Assembly (NCBI RefSeq): GCF_007971025.1
Contig: NZ_CP042436.1
Coordinates: 2,976,001 to 3,040,000 of the forward strand
DNA: 64,000 nt
Direction: 5' to 3'
Source: Mucilaginibacter ginsenosidivorans
GTDB taxonomy: Bacteria > Bacteroidota > Bacteroidia > Sphingobacteriales > Sphingobacteriaceae
Shown: in pieces, positions 36,529 to 45,802 of the stretch
Layout of the letters: the number at the start of each line of letters is the position of its first letter
Numbering within the stretch: position 1 is the stretch's first letter
Translations under genes and position numbers: made by a program
The notes under the pieces: model-generated
Told to the model about the DNA's origin: nothing
Databases searched by the model: none
The model's input: only the letters and a program-made list of their open reading frames with translations

Positions 36529-37392
36529 TTACGAATGTGATGAAATACCATTTAATATTTCCATATCACCGCTGGTTAACTCCACATTTTTCGCTTTCAT
36601 ATTTTCTTCCAAATGCTCAGCACTCGACGTCCCCGGTATCAGCAGAATATTGTCGGCATGATGCAAAAGCCAGCTCAGGGCCACCTGGTGAGCAGTTGCA
36701 TTGTGTTTATCGGCAACCTGTTTTATTTTCTCGTCCGCATCGACATTGCCGGCGCTTAGGGGGAACCATGGAATAAATGCGATATCATTTTCTTTACAAT
36801 ATTCAAGCACAGGTTCCCAGCCCCGGTTATCAACACTGTATTTGTTTTGAACCGAAACCACATCAAAGTATTGCTGCGCTTTTTTGATGTCCGCAACGCT
36901 TACTTCCGATAAACCAATATGCTTGATCTTGCCTTCCTGTTGGGCTGTCTTCAAAAATTCAAAAGTTTTTTCCGCAGGTACTTTTGGGTCGATGCGGTGC
37001 AGTTGATACAGATCTATGCGGTCAAGCTTTAGTCTTTTCAAACTGCCTTCCAGCGCTTCCTTTAAATGGTCGGGGTGGGCGTTGACGGGCCACTGATCGG
37101 GGCCGGTGCGGGTTAATCCTCCTTTGGTTGCAATTACAAGTCCGGTTGTATAGGGGTAAAGGGCCTCGGCTATCAATTCTTCGGATACGTAGGGGCTGTA
37201 GCTGTCGGCAGTGTCGATAAAATTGACACCCAGTTCGACAGCCCGTTTTAATACCTTCAAAGCCTCATCTTTACTGTCGGGCGGTCCCCAAATGCCTTTG
37301 CCGGTAATGCGCATTGCTCCGTAACCAAGGCGGTTGACGGTCAGGTCGCCGCCAATGGAGAATGTTTGTTCAAATGTTGTTGCAGTTGCCAT
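36529..37392 (-). CDS. Aldo/keto reductase
   Basis: A 287-residue (alpha/beta)8 NADPH-dependent oxidoreductase starting at MATATTFEQTFSIGG. The catalytic residues appear in order: Asp and Tyr in FIDTADSYSPYVSEELIAEA, Lys in GLVIATKGGLTRTG, His in IDLYQLHRIDPKVP; the cofactor segment is LIPGTSSAEHLEENMKA. It reduces aldehydes or ketones; substrate unknown. The frame is open 10 codons further upstream but the ATG chosen matches the family N-terminus. It is monocistronic. Confidence 0.93.
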   Translation of the reverse strand: MATATTFEQTFSIGGDLTVNRLGYGAMRITGKGIWGPPDSKDEALKVLKRAVELGVNFIDTADSYSPYVSEELIAEALYPYTTGLVIATKGGLTRTGPDQWPVNAHPDHLKEALEGSLKRLKLDRIDLYQLHRIDPKVPAEKTFEFLKTAQQEGKIKHIGLSEVSVADIKKAQQYFDVVSVQNKYSVDNRGWEPVLEYCKENDIAFIPWFPLSAGNVDADEKIKQVADKHNATAHQVALSWLLHHADNILLIPGTSSAEHLEENMKAKNVELTSGDMEILNGISSHS

Positions 37393-37519
37393 ATCAAAAT
37401 AGTTTAACCAAAAGTTTAACACGGCCTGCGCTTAAATGTTCTGCAATTAGATTGTAAAAACAACTGCATATCAGAATCTCTTGACAGGGAAATAGTACAT
37501 TAGTTTTAAAATCCTGAAC

Positions 37520-37957
37520 ATGAAGAAAACACAAACCTATGCCACCCACAAACGGATTGTACCCGGCTTTCATTTTTTAGCAAGTTCGTTGCTGTTCCTG
37601 GGCGCTATTGCCGCAATAGTAAATATATTCAGGCATCCGCCCTACACAGGGGGCTTTGTAAGCGCTGTATTGCTGGAGGTAATGTTTATTGCCGGCCTGC
37701 TTTTGTTTTGGTACGCACGGCAGTTCGCGTTGAGAGCGCAGGACCGGGCCATCAGGGCCGAAGAGAACCTGAGGCACTATGTGCTTACCGGCAAGCTTTT
37801 GGACGCCCGTTTAAGCATGGCACAAACCATTGCCCTGCGCTTTGCACCCGATGAGGAATTTCCCGAACTGGCCGGTAAGGCCGCAGTTGAAAACATGAGT
37901 TCTGAAGAAATAAAAAAGGCTGTCGTTCAATGGAGGGCCGATCATCACCGGGCCTGA
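37520..37957 (+). CDS. DUF6526-like two-helix membrane protein
   Basis: A 145-residue protein with a short N-terminal part (KKTQTYATHKRIVPGFHFLA), two hydrophobic segments (about residues 17-37 and 47-69) and a cytoplasmic helical tail that begins RQFALRAQDRAIRAEENLRH. The layout and the 'QTYATHKR ... HF' opening fit a Bacteroidota family listed as DUF6526. Function is unknown. It is followed after 21 bases by a bidirectional terminator shared with the facing repeat-rich lipoprotein gene. Confidence 0.78.
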   Translation: MKKTQTYATHKRIVPGFHFLASSLLFLGAIAAIVNIFRHPPYTGGFVSAVLLEVMFIAGLLLFWYARQFALRAQDRAIRAEENLRHYVLTGKLLDARLSMAQTIALRFAPDEEFPELAGKAAVENMSSEEIKKAVVQWRADHHRA

Positions 37958-37978
37958 AGCGGAACCTGATGAAGATAT

Positions 37979-38016
37979 AAAAGCATCCCCGTAATTATCC
38001 ACGGGGATGCTTTTTT
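37979..38016. terminator. Bidirectional terminator
   Basis: A perfect 14-bp stem (AAAAGCATCCCCGT 37979-37992; ACGGGGATGCTTTT 38001-38014) ends in a run of T on the plus strand and a matching A run on the other side, so it can serve the facing genes 37520-37957 and 38018-39685. Confidence 0.9.
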
Positions 38017-38017
38017 G

Positions 38018-39685
38018 TTAAGACCGGATGTTAGGCCTGCGTTTGGTGGTATCCGGCTTTTGATTGCCCGGCTGGTTTTGATTGTTCCCTTTGTTGTTAT
38101 GGATCGGCTGCAAATTCGGGCGCAGAGCAGGGTTTGCCTGCGGGCGCGGAGCAGGTTGATTATTAGCAGGCTGCTGAGCCGGGTTTGTTCCGTTTGGTTG
38201 ATTAGGCTGTTGCCCGGTTTGCTGCGGCGAAAAATTTTTATCGGGATTTGGATTTCCCCGGTGCCGTTGCGGTTGCGCGGCATTGGGATCTGTATTTGGC
38301 TGTCCCTGCCCGTTGTGCTGCCCCTGGTTTTGCCCTTGCCCCTGGTTCGGATTTCCGTTAGGCTGGTTAGGCTGTCCCTGTCCGTTATGCTGCCCCTGGT
38401 TTTGCCCTTGCCCCTGGTTCGGATTTCCGTTAGGCTGGTTAGGCTGTCCCTGTCCGTTATGCTGCCCCTGGTTTTGGCCTTGTCCCTGGTTCGGATTTCC
38501 GTTTGGCTGATTTGGCTGGCCCTGCCCGTTGTGCTGCCCCTGGTTTTGCCCTTGTCCCTGGTTCGGGTTCCCGTTTGATTGGTTAGGCTGTCCCTGTCCG
38601 TTATGCTGCCCCTGGTTCTGCCCTTGCCCCTGGTTCGGGTTCCCGTTGGGGCGGTTGGGTTGACTCTGCCCGTTATTATTACGGCCGGGGTTTTGGTACT
38701 GACCCGGATTTTGGTTTTGCCCGTTATTCCCATTATCCCGTTGCGGCATTTGAACGCCTAATCTGAAATGATCATATTTCCGCGGTGCCGGCCTGTGATC
38801 GGGTTGATTGCCCGGCTTTATCACCGGGTGATAAACAGAAATATGATTATTATTTACTACTACGGCGCCGGGTTTTGTCCTGTCGGTAATGGTAACCGGT
38901 TGTATCCTGTCGTTGGTAACCCTTTCCACGTCGTACACCTGCGGTCCGCGGTTGTATTCGCTCGCCGTCCTGATGCCGCCATAATTAGCTCCGCGATGAT
39001 AGGAGTCAGTATACCCGGTGTTGCTGTTCCTGATCACCCTAATATTATTAACGATAGTTATATTATTATAAACAATGTAGTTGTGAACGCTTACCTGGTT
39101 AAACCGCCTGGCCGGTACCATGTTCCAGGTATATGGTGCAGGTTTCCACCAGCCCAGTTCGGCTTCTTTTATACTAACACGCGGAGGGAGCGGCGCCCAG
39201 CAAAAGTAATCGCCCGAAGTGCCCCAGGTAACCCATGCCGGTGCCCAGTCATCGCCCGGCTGCCAGCACCAGCCGTAATAGCCGTCATAAAACCAACGGC
39301 CATAGTGGAACGTGGCCCAGCCCCAATCATAATTGGAGGCCCAGGTCCAGCCATAATCACTATAAACCCAATTCCCGTTTGTTGCGTAAGGCCGAAAGTC
39401 GTTACCGACATTGGGTATCCACACATAACCATAGTCAGGATAATCTACCCAGCGGCCATAAGGGCTTAACTCGTCGTAAAACACCTGGTCGGTTTGCGGC
39501 GAGTCGTCATAATCAGGGTAATTATCGTTAAAGCCCGGTTGCTGGTAATCGGGCGGAGGCTGGTTATAACCAGTCTGCGAATCATTGTATACTGGTGCAG
39601 GCTCGTACACAGTACTCTGCACCCAGGCGCCGCAGCCTGCAAGCAGGGTGGCGGCGGGTATGATCAAATAAAATGCTCTTTTCAT
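38018..39685 (-). CDS. DUF6600-type lipoprotein with Gly/Gln/Asn tandem repeats
   Basis: A 555-residue protein with a lipoprotein signal (IPAATLLAGCGAW, Cys near 18). Residues about 60-180 are rich in Trp and Tyr (ELSPYGRWVDYPDYGYVWIP, YDWGWATFHYGRWFYDGYYG, WCWQPGDDWAPAWVTWGTSG), a pattern of the DUF6600 family. A central region (180-300) follows, then a low-complexity tail. The tail holds five nearly identical 24-residue copies (NPNQGQGQNQGQHNGQGQPN plus QPNG) and ends in a Pro/Asn-rich segment. It is expected to be an envelope-anchored protein with a flexible hydrophilic arm. Function is unknown. It faces the 37520-37957 gene. Confidence 0.88.
   Translation of the reverse strand: MKRAFYLIIPAATLLAGCGAWVQSTVYEPAPVYNDSQTGYNQPPPDYQQPGFNDNYPDYDDSPQTDQVFYDELSPYGRWVDYPDYGYVWIPNVGNDFRPYATNGNWVYSDYGWTWASNYDWGWATFHYGRWFYDGYYGWCWQPGDDWAPAWVTWGTSGDYFCWAPLPPRVSIKEAELGWWKPAPYTWNMVPARRFNQVSVHNYIVYNNITIVNNIRVIRNSNTGYTDSYHRGANYGGIRTASEYNRGPQVYDVERVTNDRIQPVTITDRTKPGAVVVNNNHISVYHPVIKPGNQPDHRPAPRKYDHFRLGVQMPQRDNGNNGQNQNPGQYQNPGRNNNGQSQPNRPNGNPNQGQGQNQGQHNGQGQPNQSNGNPNQGQGQNQGQHNGQGQPNQPNGNPNQGQGQNQGQHNGQGQPNQPNGNPNQGQGQNQGQHNGQGQPNQPNGNPNQGQGQNQGQHNGQGQPNTDPNAAQPQRHRGNPNPDKNFSPQQTGQQPNQPNGTNPAQQPANNQPAPRPQANPALRPNLQPIHNNKGNNQNQPGNQKPDTTKRRPNIRS
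38298..38657. repeat. 72-bp tandem repeat, five copies
   Basis: Five consecutive 72-base units begin at 38298, 38370, 38442, 38514 and 38586. They are very similar, with a few base differences per copy, and encode the 24-residue repeats in the 38018-39685 lipoprotein. Copy number is likely variable between strains. Confidence 0.9.
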
Positions 39686-39793
39686 CTCAATATAAGGTTA
39701 GCGTTGTTATCAATTATACAGGTATGATTATGAACAGGACAATAGGTTTAATCCCTTGAACTAACCTGACATTTAAATGTAACGCGCCTGTTA

Positions 39794-39820
39794 CAAAAGT
39801 ATATTATTTTGCGCAGACAA
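39794..39820 (-). promoter_or_regulatory. Possible promoter of the repeat-rich lipoprotein gene
   Basis: On the minus strand TTG (39818-39820), 16 bases, then TACTTTTG (39794-39801, a full TAnnTTTG match) lie about 110 bases before the start codon. The spacer is slightly short for the consensus. Confidence 0.45.
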
Positions 39821-39856
39821 TACGCGGCGTGGCGCCCAACGCCCGGAGACAATAAT

Positions 39857-39889
39857 TTTGAACCGGATTTTGACCGAAGCCGGTTCAAA
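39857..39889 (-). terminator. Hairpin downstream of the DUF1761 gene
   Basis: A perfect 10-bp inverted repeat (TTTGAACCGG 39857-39866, CCGGTTCAAA 39880-39889) lies 38 bases past the stop. On the minus strand it is followed by AATTATTG rather than a clean T run, so termination is probable but not certain. Confidence 0.55.
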
Positions 39890-39926
39890 TTGCATATTTA
39901 AAGAATATTTTGGTTTGGCGGATTAT

Positions 39927-40340
39927 CTACCGCCACAGGCCTATTATAGCGCCCATCAGCGTAAGCGATACAATACTGTAGCCGCCATTGATAAAAATAT
40001 GGCGCCAGCTTTTGAGTTCGAACAAGCTATGGATGGCTATGGCACAAAACGTCCAGATACCGGCAAGAAATCCGGCCGTTGCACCCCAACTTACATCGGT
40101 GATGTGACCGGGACTATCGGCAAGGAACATGGCAAGGTTTACTGCCATTAAAAGAGAGAAAATAGCTGTAAAACCGAATATTTTTCCTTTGTTGCCTTGC
40201 TTAATATCGTCTTCGGTGAGTTTACTATCGGTCATCCAGGCGTTACCAAAAATACCGCGCGAATACCATATGCCGCCAACGGCAAATGCTGAGATACCGG
40301 CTGCAATTACGGCCAGCCAGTTAATTGATGAAGGATTCAT
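39927..40340 (-). CDS. DUF1761 membrane protein
   Basis: A 137-residue protein with four predicted membrane helices. The opening INWLAVIAAGISAFAVGGIW and YSRGIFGNAWM, and the end WRHIFINGGYSIVSLTLMGA, match the DUF1761 family. It would sit in the inner membrane; function unknown. It is 50 bases downstream of the interrupted 40391-43126 gene on the same strand and may be co-transcribed. Confidence 0.85.
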   Translation of the reverse strand: MNPSSINWLAVIAAGISAFAVGGIWYSRGIFGNAWMTDSKLTEDDIKQGNKGKIFGFTAIFSLLMAVNLAMFLADSPGHITDVSWGATAGFLAGIWTFCAIAIHSLFELKSWRHIFINGGYSIVSLTLMGAIIGLWR

Positions 40341-40390
40341 GTGTTTCAGGTTTAATCTTAGTTAAATAAATCTAAGAAAATATTTTGAAA

Positions 40391-43126
40391 CTACTGAACC
40401 TTATAGCGGTAAATATACCAGCCCAAATTGCCGTCCTTATCTATTCCCTCAATTATCGCTTTATACGTGCCGGCACCATCGGCGTTAAAAAAATCGAACG
40501 ATGCCGCGCCGGTTTTATCTGTTATAACGGAAGGGTTCCAATAGATCGTACTGCGCAGGTCGGCCCCCGCCCGTGGGGCAGCAGGATTGTCATATTTGGG
40601 AGCGTAAAATACACGCGTTGCATCATACCCGCCCGGCACAAATTCAACCAGGTAGCCCTTTGGCAAAAGATCGGCCAGTTGCTCCTTGCTTATTTTTTCT
40701 CCTTTGGGCTGTTTTTTTAGGTTGATCTCGATAACGCCTTTGTTGTTGGTAGCGCGGTTTATACCCGATAATCCATCGTTCAAAAATATTTCAACCGATT
40801 CAACAGCGTCCGAATTGATATTCTGCAAATAATTATAGTCAGTTGCCATGCCGTTAACATACACCGCAACCGGCGTGCGCGCACCGGAATTATAGTCGCG
40901 GGTGATATAAAGGTTATTGCCATCCGAAGTCAGGCCGATGGCTTGCGCCGCCAAACACTGAAAGAACACCGGGCAACCCTTAAACTGTTCGCCATTAATG
41001 GTATGGTCGGCAACAATATTTAAGCCCTGCAAAGTGCTGAAATCGGAGTGACTGACCTTTTTTGGTCCTGCCTTATCCTTAATAACCACTTCCTCCAGGG
41101 TGTGGGTTTTGTTTAAAGCATTTTGCTGCTTTAAGCTATTTTCGAGGTAAGGACGTATGGTACTGTCAATATTGGCAACATAACCCGTTTAGTTATTAAA
41201 TATGCTTGTCGGGGGCAGCACAAAAGGATTAACGGTTAATACCATATTACTGCCGCCAGGGTTATCGCGTGCATTCAGTGTCACCTTCGACGAGTCGGAT
41301 ACGAGTACATTGGAGAACTTGAAATTGCCGCTCATGTCGGTTTGCGTCTGGGTCGAAAAACTTTTATCAGGTATTATCAGCCGCACATTACCTTTTGATA
41401 CCGGTATGCCTGTATTGCTTCGCAAAATACCCGAAATTTCAATGCCCTGTTCGGGTAAAAACGATATGGGGGGATTTCTGTCGCTAACAATATTTCTGTA
41501 AGAAAAGCGCCTGTAACCCTGCGTCAGCATCAGCACATCCAGGTCGGCCTCGGTTTTACTGTTCGGATGATTAAAATAGTAATTCGGCTTCTCAATAAAG
41601 CCCCTCAGGTCCGATGTCAGCAACAGGTGGCTCAGGATGGTCGTTTCGTCGTTCTCATCATAAGGGACAAGCGTCTCGTCAACAACGGAAACGGAAAAAC
41701 TGCCTTCAGCCGGCACCTCTTTGTTTTTTGCAGAGACCGTCATCTTTACTTTTTGCCTGCGCCCGTAATTTTGTTTGTCCGAGCGTAGCGTGAGGCTCAT
41801 CAGGTCATCGTGCCTTATAAAAGCGATCCTCTCGCTAAGCGGCGATCCTTTCACCGAAAATAAAGTTACCTGCACTATTCCCGTCGGAAATTTATTTTTT
41901 GGGATGCTTGCTGCGTACACCGGGCTTCGTAAACTTGCCTGGGCCGCGTAGCATATAACGCCGTTGCTTTGCGCAATTACATAGAAAGGTTTATTCTGAT
42001 TTCTTGTAAAAAAGGCTTCGTTCGCGGCAATTTTTATGCCCAGAGTATCAGCATCAGAGTTATTCAACGATAAATTGATGCCTTCATCCCGTGGTGTGGG
42101 CAGGTCGATACTGGTTTTTGTACCGTCGGCAAAAGTAAAATTAGCTTTGTAGGTTTTCCCGTTTTCCGGCTGTACGGCAAATACACCCATACCCAGGTGC
42201 TGCGAATCGAAACTTGCCATTACCGCACCGGTATTATCCGTCACGTTGCCTTTAGCGTCGATGCCGCGGCCGTCGGGTTTGAGCGCCTTAAAAGCGACAC
42301 GCGAGCGTATGCCATCTATCAGGTATCCTCCCTCGGGGAAAAGCTGTACGTCCACATCGGGTGGTGTCGTCTCGAGCGCAAAAACCTTGTTTATGAGTTT
42401 TTTGTCATCCAGCTCCAGATCGGTTTGGACAGTTGCCGTATTAAGCGCCGAAACTTTATCCGTCAGGAAATTGATGTTCAGCTTCCCGTTCGCATCGGTT
42501 TGATCCCTGCCTTTTTCAATGGTCTGGTCGTCGCTCATAACCCGCCAGTTCACCTTTTTATTGACGTAAGGGTTGCCGTTCTGGTCTTTATAAACGATGT
42601 CGGCCACAATACGGGCCGTTTTTTCCGAGATCGAATTTTTAAATGTTATGCGCGGGATAACCTGGTTGCTTTCGGTACTGCCAATGCTTAACGTGCGGTT
42701 AAAAAAATACGCCTGGTCGAAATTGCGCATCCAGCGTGTATAGGCACGTATGCGGTAGTCGCCTCGTTTATAACTATTTGGCGCAAGCGCCAGGAAGCTG
42801 TTTGCCATACCATTAACCAGTTGCAGCTTAAGCTCATTCAATAACACACCCTGCTGGTTTATGAAATCGATATAAAGGATCTTGCTCAGCGGCGAAGGCA
42901 TGTGCAGGCCCACAGTTACATAGGCTTTTAGCCAGATGGTATCGCCTACCGCGTAATAGGGTTTGTCAAATTGTAAGAAAACTTTTTCGATAGGGTGGCC
43001 GCTCGTATAATTCTGGGTCTTTTCAATTATTGTGGTCAGGGCTACACTATCGCGTTGGGCTGTAGCCGATAAACGGATGATAGTAAGTAAAATGGATAAA
43101 GCGAATAAAAATTTTCTTAGATTCAT
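40391..43126 (-). pseudogene. Secreted MG2/TonB-plug-like protein with an in-frame TAA
   Basis: Read through, it is about 911 codons: an N-terminal Sec signal (MNLRKFLFALSILLTIIRLS), macroglobulin-like beta domains (QFDKPYYAVGDTIWLKAYVT; EGGYLIDGIRSRVAFKALKP), a carboxypeptidase-like domain (GIEISGILRSNTGIPVSKGN), then a TonB-receptor plug-like segment (SDAVESVEIFLNDGLSGINR). A TAA at 41189-41191 follows IFNN; the frame then continues unchanged (TGYVANIDSTIRPYLENS, then HTLEEVVIKDKAGPKK), as these proteins normally run. One substitution (AAA, CAA or GAA to TAA) explains it. Such proteins are outer-membrane or periplasmic and of uncertain role. It starts at the ATG at 43126, not the TTG before it. 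Confidence 0.8.
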
Positions 43127-43319
43127 CAAATTATTTGCATCAAAGGAACGGGCTAAATATAGTTATTTCTGAATACAGCCCCGAAAAGGAGTAAGTCTTT
43201 AACATTTTTTTACACTTACCCTCGTTCAAAACAAACCATTGATTGTTACAACGGCTTACATAGCTGTAAAAGTGTAAGAAGCAGTTAAGTAACCAGATTT
43301 TTATAATCCAGTATAATAA

Positions 43320-44132
43320 ATGAAGCGAAAAGCCGGGAAAGCTTATTTTAACGAACTATGGTACCAGATGAAAAGCGATCTGCGCGATTTTATTAAAACC
43401 GGCGACCAGGAAAAACTCCATCATTTCAGGGTACAGGTAAAAAAGTTGCGGGCCTTTTTGTTGCTGGTCGATCATACTCTGCCGAATAGTAAGCTTTTGA
43501 AGGCCTTTAAACCCATCAGGCAGATATTTAAGGACGGCGGCAAAATACGCGAAGCTTACCTTAACTTGCAATTGAGCTCGAAATATGGCCTGAAAAACGA
43601 TGACTTTATCCTGCAACAGGTGAATGACATGGATAAAGATATCAAGGCGTTCATGGATAATTCGAAACAATACCTGAAGACGGTGAGGGCGGTGCATGCC
43701 GGAATTGAAGACGGCCTTAAGGCTGTTGAGGACGAACATATAAGCGAATTTTACAAAAGCCAGTTAGAGCAAATAACTGTTACGCTGAATAAGCTTGAAT
43801 TTAACGAGGGCCTGCACGAATGCCGTAAAAGAATAAAAACACTTTTATATAACCGTAAGATAGCCGCCGAAGCCCTGCAAAGCAGCCTGCGAATTGATAA
43901 CGATTACCTGGATAAATTGCAGGAAGGCATAGGCCAGTGGCACGATGGCCTGCTGGCTATAGCCCTTTTTTCGGCGGCGGGAATAAATGCCAAAACTGTT
44001 GTCGCCAAAATAAAGCGGCAAAATACCCGGCAGCGGAAGTCGATAAGCAACCTGGCCGCTGATTTCTGGAAGAAAGCGACGTTTGCGGGCCAGACCATTG
44101 ATAACGGACAGGAAGCAAGGGTATGGGTGTAG
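43320..44132 (+). CDS. CHAD domain protein
   Basis: A 270-residue all-helical protein. The first CHAD half has LHHFRVQVKKLRAFLLLVDH and the second has GLHECRKRIKTLLYNRKI; the conserved His and Lys/Arg residues lie in these two helices, as expected for polyphosphate binding. CHAD proteins bind inorganic polyphosphate and often occur with a CYTH domain. Here the CYTH partner is a separate gene that overlaps the end of this one by 10 bases, so translation should be coupled. No signal peptide. Confidence 0.9.
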   Translation: MKRKAGKAYFNELWYQMKSDLRDFIKTGDQEKLHHFRVQVKKLRAFLLLVDHTLPNSKLLKAFKPIRQIFKDGGKIREAYLNLQLSSKYGLKNDDFILQQVNDMDKDIKAFMDNSKQYLKTVRAVHAGIEDGLKAVEDEHISEFYKSQLEQITVTLNKLEFNEGLHECRKRIKTLLYNRKIAAEALQSSLRIDNDYLDKLQEGIGQWHDGLLAIALFSAAGINAKTVVAKIKRQNTRQRKSISNLAADFWKKATFAGQTIDNGQEARVWV

Positions 44133-44596
44133 AAATAGAACGGAAATTTTTGGTCGACCATGATAAATGGGAAAAGGTAAGCAAGCCGGAAGGAACACAC
44201 TACCGGCAGGGCTATATTGTGGCCGATAGCGGCCGGACGGTGCGCATACGGGTTTCGGAAAGGAAAGCTTTTTTGAACCTGAAAAGCAAGTCGGGTTCGT
44301 CACATATGTCGCGCAGCGAGTATGAATATGAGATACCGCTGGACGAGGGTTTGGAGATACTTGAAAAATTTACGACCAACGGGACCGAGAAAATAAGATA
44401 CAACATCCACTTTGCGGGTAAGTTATGGGAAGTGGATGTTTTCAGCGGGGATAACGCAGGGTTAATAGTGGCGGAAATAGAACTCGAAAGTGAAGATGAA
44501 CAGTTTGAAAGGCCCGAATGGGTAACTATTGAAGTTACCGACGATGGCAGGTACACCAACGCGGCGCTGTCTAAACACCCTTTTAAAGATTGGTAA
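44123..44596 (+). CDS. CYTH domain protein (triphosphatase-like)
   Basis: A 157-residue protein starting with MGVEIERKFLVD, the ExExK motif of the CYTH (triphosphate tunnel) family. Further tunnel residues appear in HYRQGYIVADSGRTVRIRVS, KAFLNLKSKSG, ISPLDE-type acidic strands (IPLDEGLEILEKF) and LIVAEIELESEDEQFE. CYTH enzymes hydrolyse inorganic triphosphate or related substrates with divalent metal. The start lies within the 3' end of the CHAD gene in another frame. Together the two form a split version of the CYTH-CHAD protein. Confidence 0.92.
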   Translation: MGVEIERKFLVDHDKWEKVSKPEGTHYRQGYIVADSGRTVRIRVSERKAFLNLKSKSGSSHMSRSEYEYEIPLDEGLEILEKFTTNGTEKIRYNIHFAGKLWEVDVFSGDNAGLIVAEIELESEDEQFERPEWVTIEVTDDGRYTNAALSKHPFKDW

Positions 44597-44683
44597 CATA
44601 AGATTTACGAAGTTTTAAAAGGCGCAGTAAACCGGAATGTTGCTTTTTTCATAACTTCATTGCATTAACCAATTCACCCGATC

Positions 44684-45559
44684 ATGAAACTCTTTTTATT
44701 TTTTGCTTCGTTTTTGCTGTGCAGCACTGTTTATGCGCAGGAAGTGCCCGCTCGTTGGGACGAGCTAACCGCTACCGACTGGCAGGCAGCGCTCGATAAA
44801 TCGTCTCAAACCTGTATACTCCCGTTTGGGATACTAGAAAAGCATGGCCCTCATTCGCCGATCGGAACCGACCTGATCCATGTGCGCGAATGGGCCGCAC
44901 GCGCTACCAAACAGGAATATGCCGTGGTATTTCCCGATTACTTTTACGGGCAGATCAACGAGGCCCGGCAGCAGCCCGGTACCTTCGCGCTTCCTGCCCA
45001 ACTGATCTATAATCTGCTGGAAGCTACCTGCGACGAAATCGCCCGCAACGGCTTTAAAAAAATAGTGATACTGAACGGACATGGTGGTAACCCCGAATTT
45101 ATTCGGTTCTTCATGCAATCGTTCCTGAACAAACGACACAATTACGCCATCTATTTTTACGACCCCGAGAACGACCCCACCTTCCAGGCCGAATACCGCA
45201 AGATGCACAAATCGGATATGCGCGGCGATGAGCACGCAGGTGAAAGTGAAACGTCTGTATTGATGTATTACCGCCCCGACCTGATGCGCATGGACAGGGC
45301 TACATCACAGTCAGGTGCCGACCAGAAACGGCTGAGCCTGCCGGGAGTTTATACGCCTATCTGGTGGTATGCTTCGTTCCCAAATCACTATGCAGGCGAA
45401 GGGGCAAAAGCTACTGCCGACTTTGGCAAGTTTATAACTGACCACGAGATCGCATCATTCATTAAAGTACTGAAGGAAATAAAAGCAGACACCACAACAA
45501 TTAAGTTGCAGGACGAATTTTATGACCGGGTAGATAATCTGGGCACAAGCAAGCAATAA
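44684..45559 (+). CDS. Secreted creatininase-family amidohydrolase
   Basis: A 291-residue protein with a Sec signal peptide (MKLFLFFASFLLCSTVYAQ, cleavage near 19) and a creatininase fold. Metal ligands fall in LPFGILEKHGPHSPIGTDLI (Glu, His and Asp), VILNGHGGNPEFIRF and EHAGESETSVLMYYRPDLM. The family covers creatinine amidohydrolase and mycofactocin- or riboflavin-type hydrolases, so the substrate is open. It should act in the periplasm. No operon partner. Confidence 0.9.
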   Translation: MKLFLFFASFLLCSTVYAQEVPARWDELTATDWQAALDKSSQTCILPFGILEKHGPHSPIGTDLIHVREWAARATKQEYAVVFPDYFYGQINEARQQPGTFALPAQLIYNLLEATCDEIARNGFKKIVILNGHGGNPEFIRFFMQSFLNKRHNYAIYFYDPENDPTFQAEYRKMHKSDMRGDEHAGESETSVLMYYRPDLMRMDRATSQSGADQKRLSLPGVYTPIWWYASFPNHYAGEGAKATADFGKFITDHEIASFIKVLKEIKADTTTIKLQDEFYDRVDNLGTSKQ

Positions 45560-45666
45560 AAATTCAGGCAGTTTTCGTTTTTTTTACCGATACATTTAGA
45601 GTTCACGGCGCTACCGCTTGCCGCGTCGTTCTTTGGATCAATTGGCTTATTTTCAGTTATTTGAAA

Positions 45667-45683
45667 TTTTGACGTCGTCAAAA
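45667..45683. promoter_or_regulatory. Perfect palindrome upstream of the cupredoxin gene
   Basis: TTTTGACG-T-CGTCAAAA, two 8-bp arms around one base, lies 120 bases before the cupredoxin ATG. It is a possible operator. No gene was seen in the rest of the 45560-45802 spacer. Confidence 0.4.
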
Positions 45684-45802
45684 GCGCCCCGTTTTTGCAT
45701 TTTTTATGAACATGGCGGGTGGTAATTTCCGCCGCGCCAAGGCAACCATTCTGCGTTTTTTGCCGTGATGTAGGTATGAGAACTATATCAAATACATTTA
45801 TT

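Noticed and set aside
38298..38657. CRISPR-like array
   Set aside because: Units are contiguous 72-base coding repeats without unique spacers.
38015..38733. Long open frames on both strands over the tandem repeats (for example 38015-38578 plus, 37945-38733 minus)
   Set aside because: They are by-products of the GC-rich 72-base repeat, whose periodicity keeps several frames open; the Cys/Pro/Leu- or Arg/Thr-rich products have no natural composition.
38768..39469. 233-codon plus-strand frame
   Set aside because: Antisense to the Trp/Tyr-rich lipoprotein, whose domain and signal are clear.
40391..41089. Plug-like part of the interrupted gene as an independent gene
   Set aside because: There is no export signal, and the frame is continuous with the upstream part apart from one TAA.
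42197..42691. 164-codon plus-strand frame
   Set aside because: Shadow of the minus-strand MG2-like gene, whose frame has normal domain sequence.
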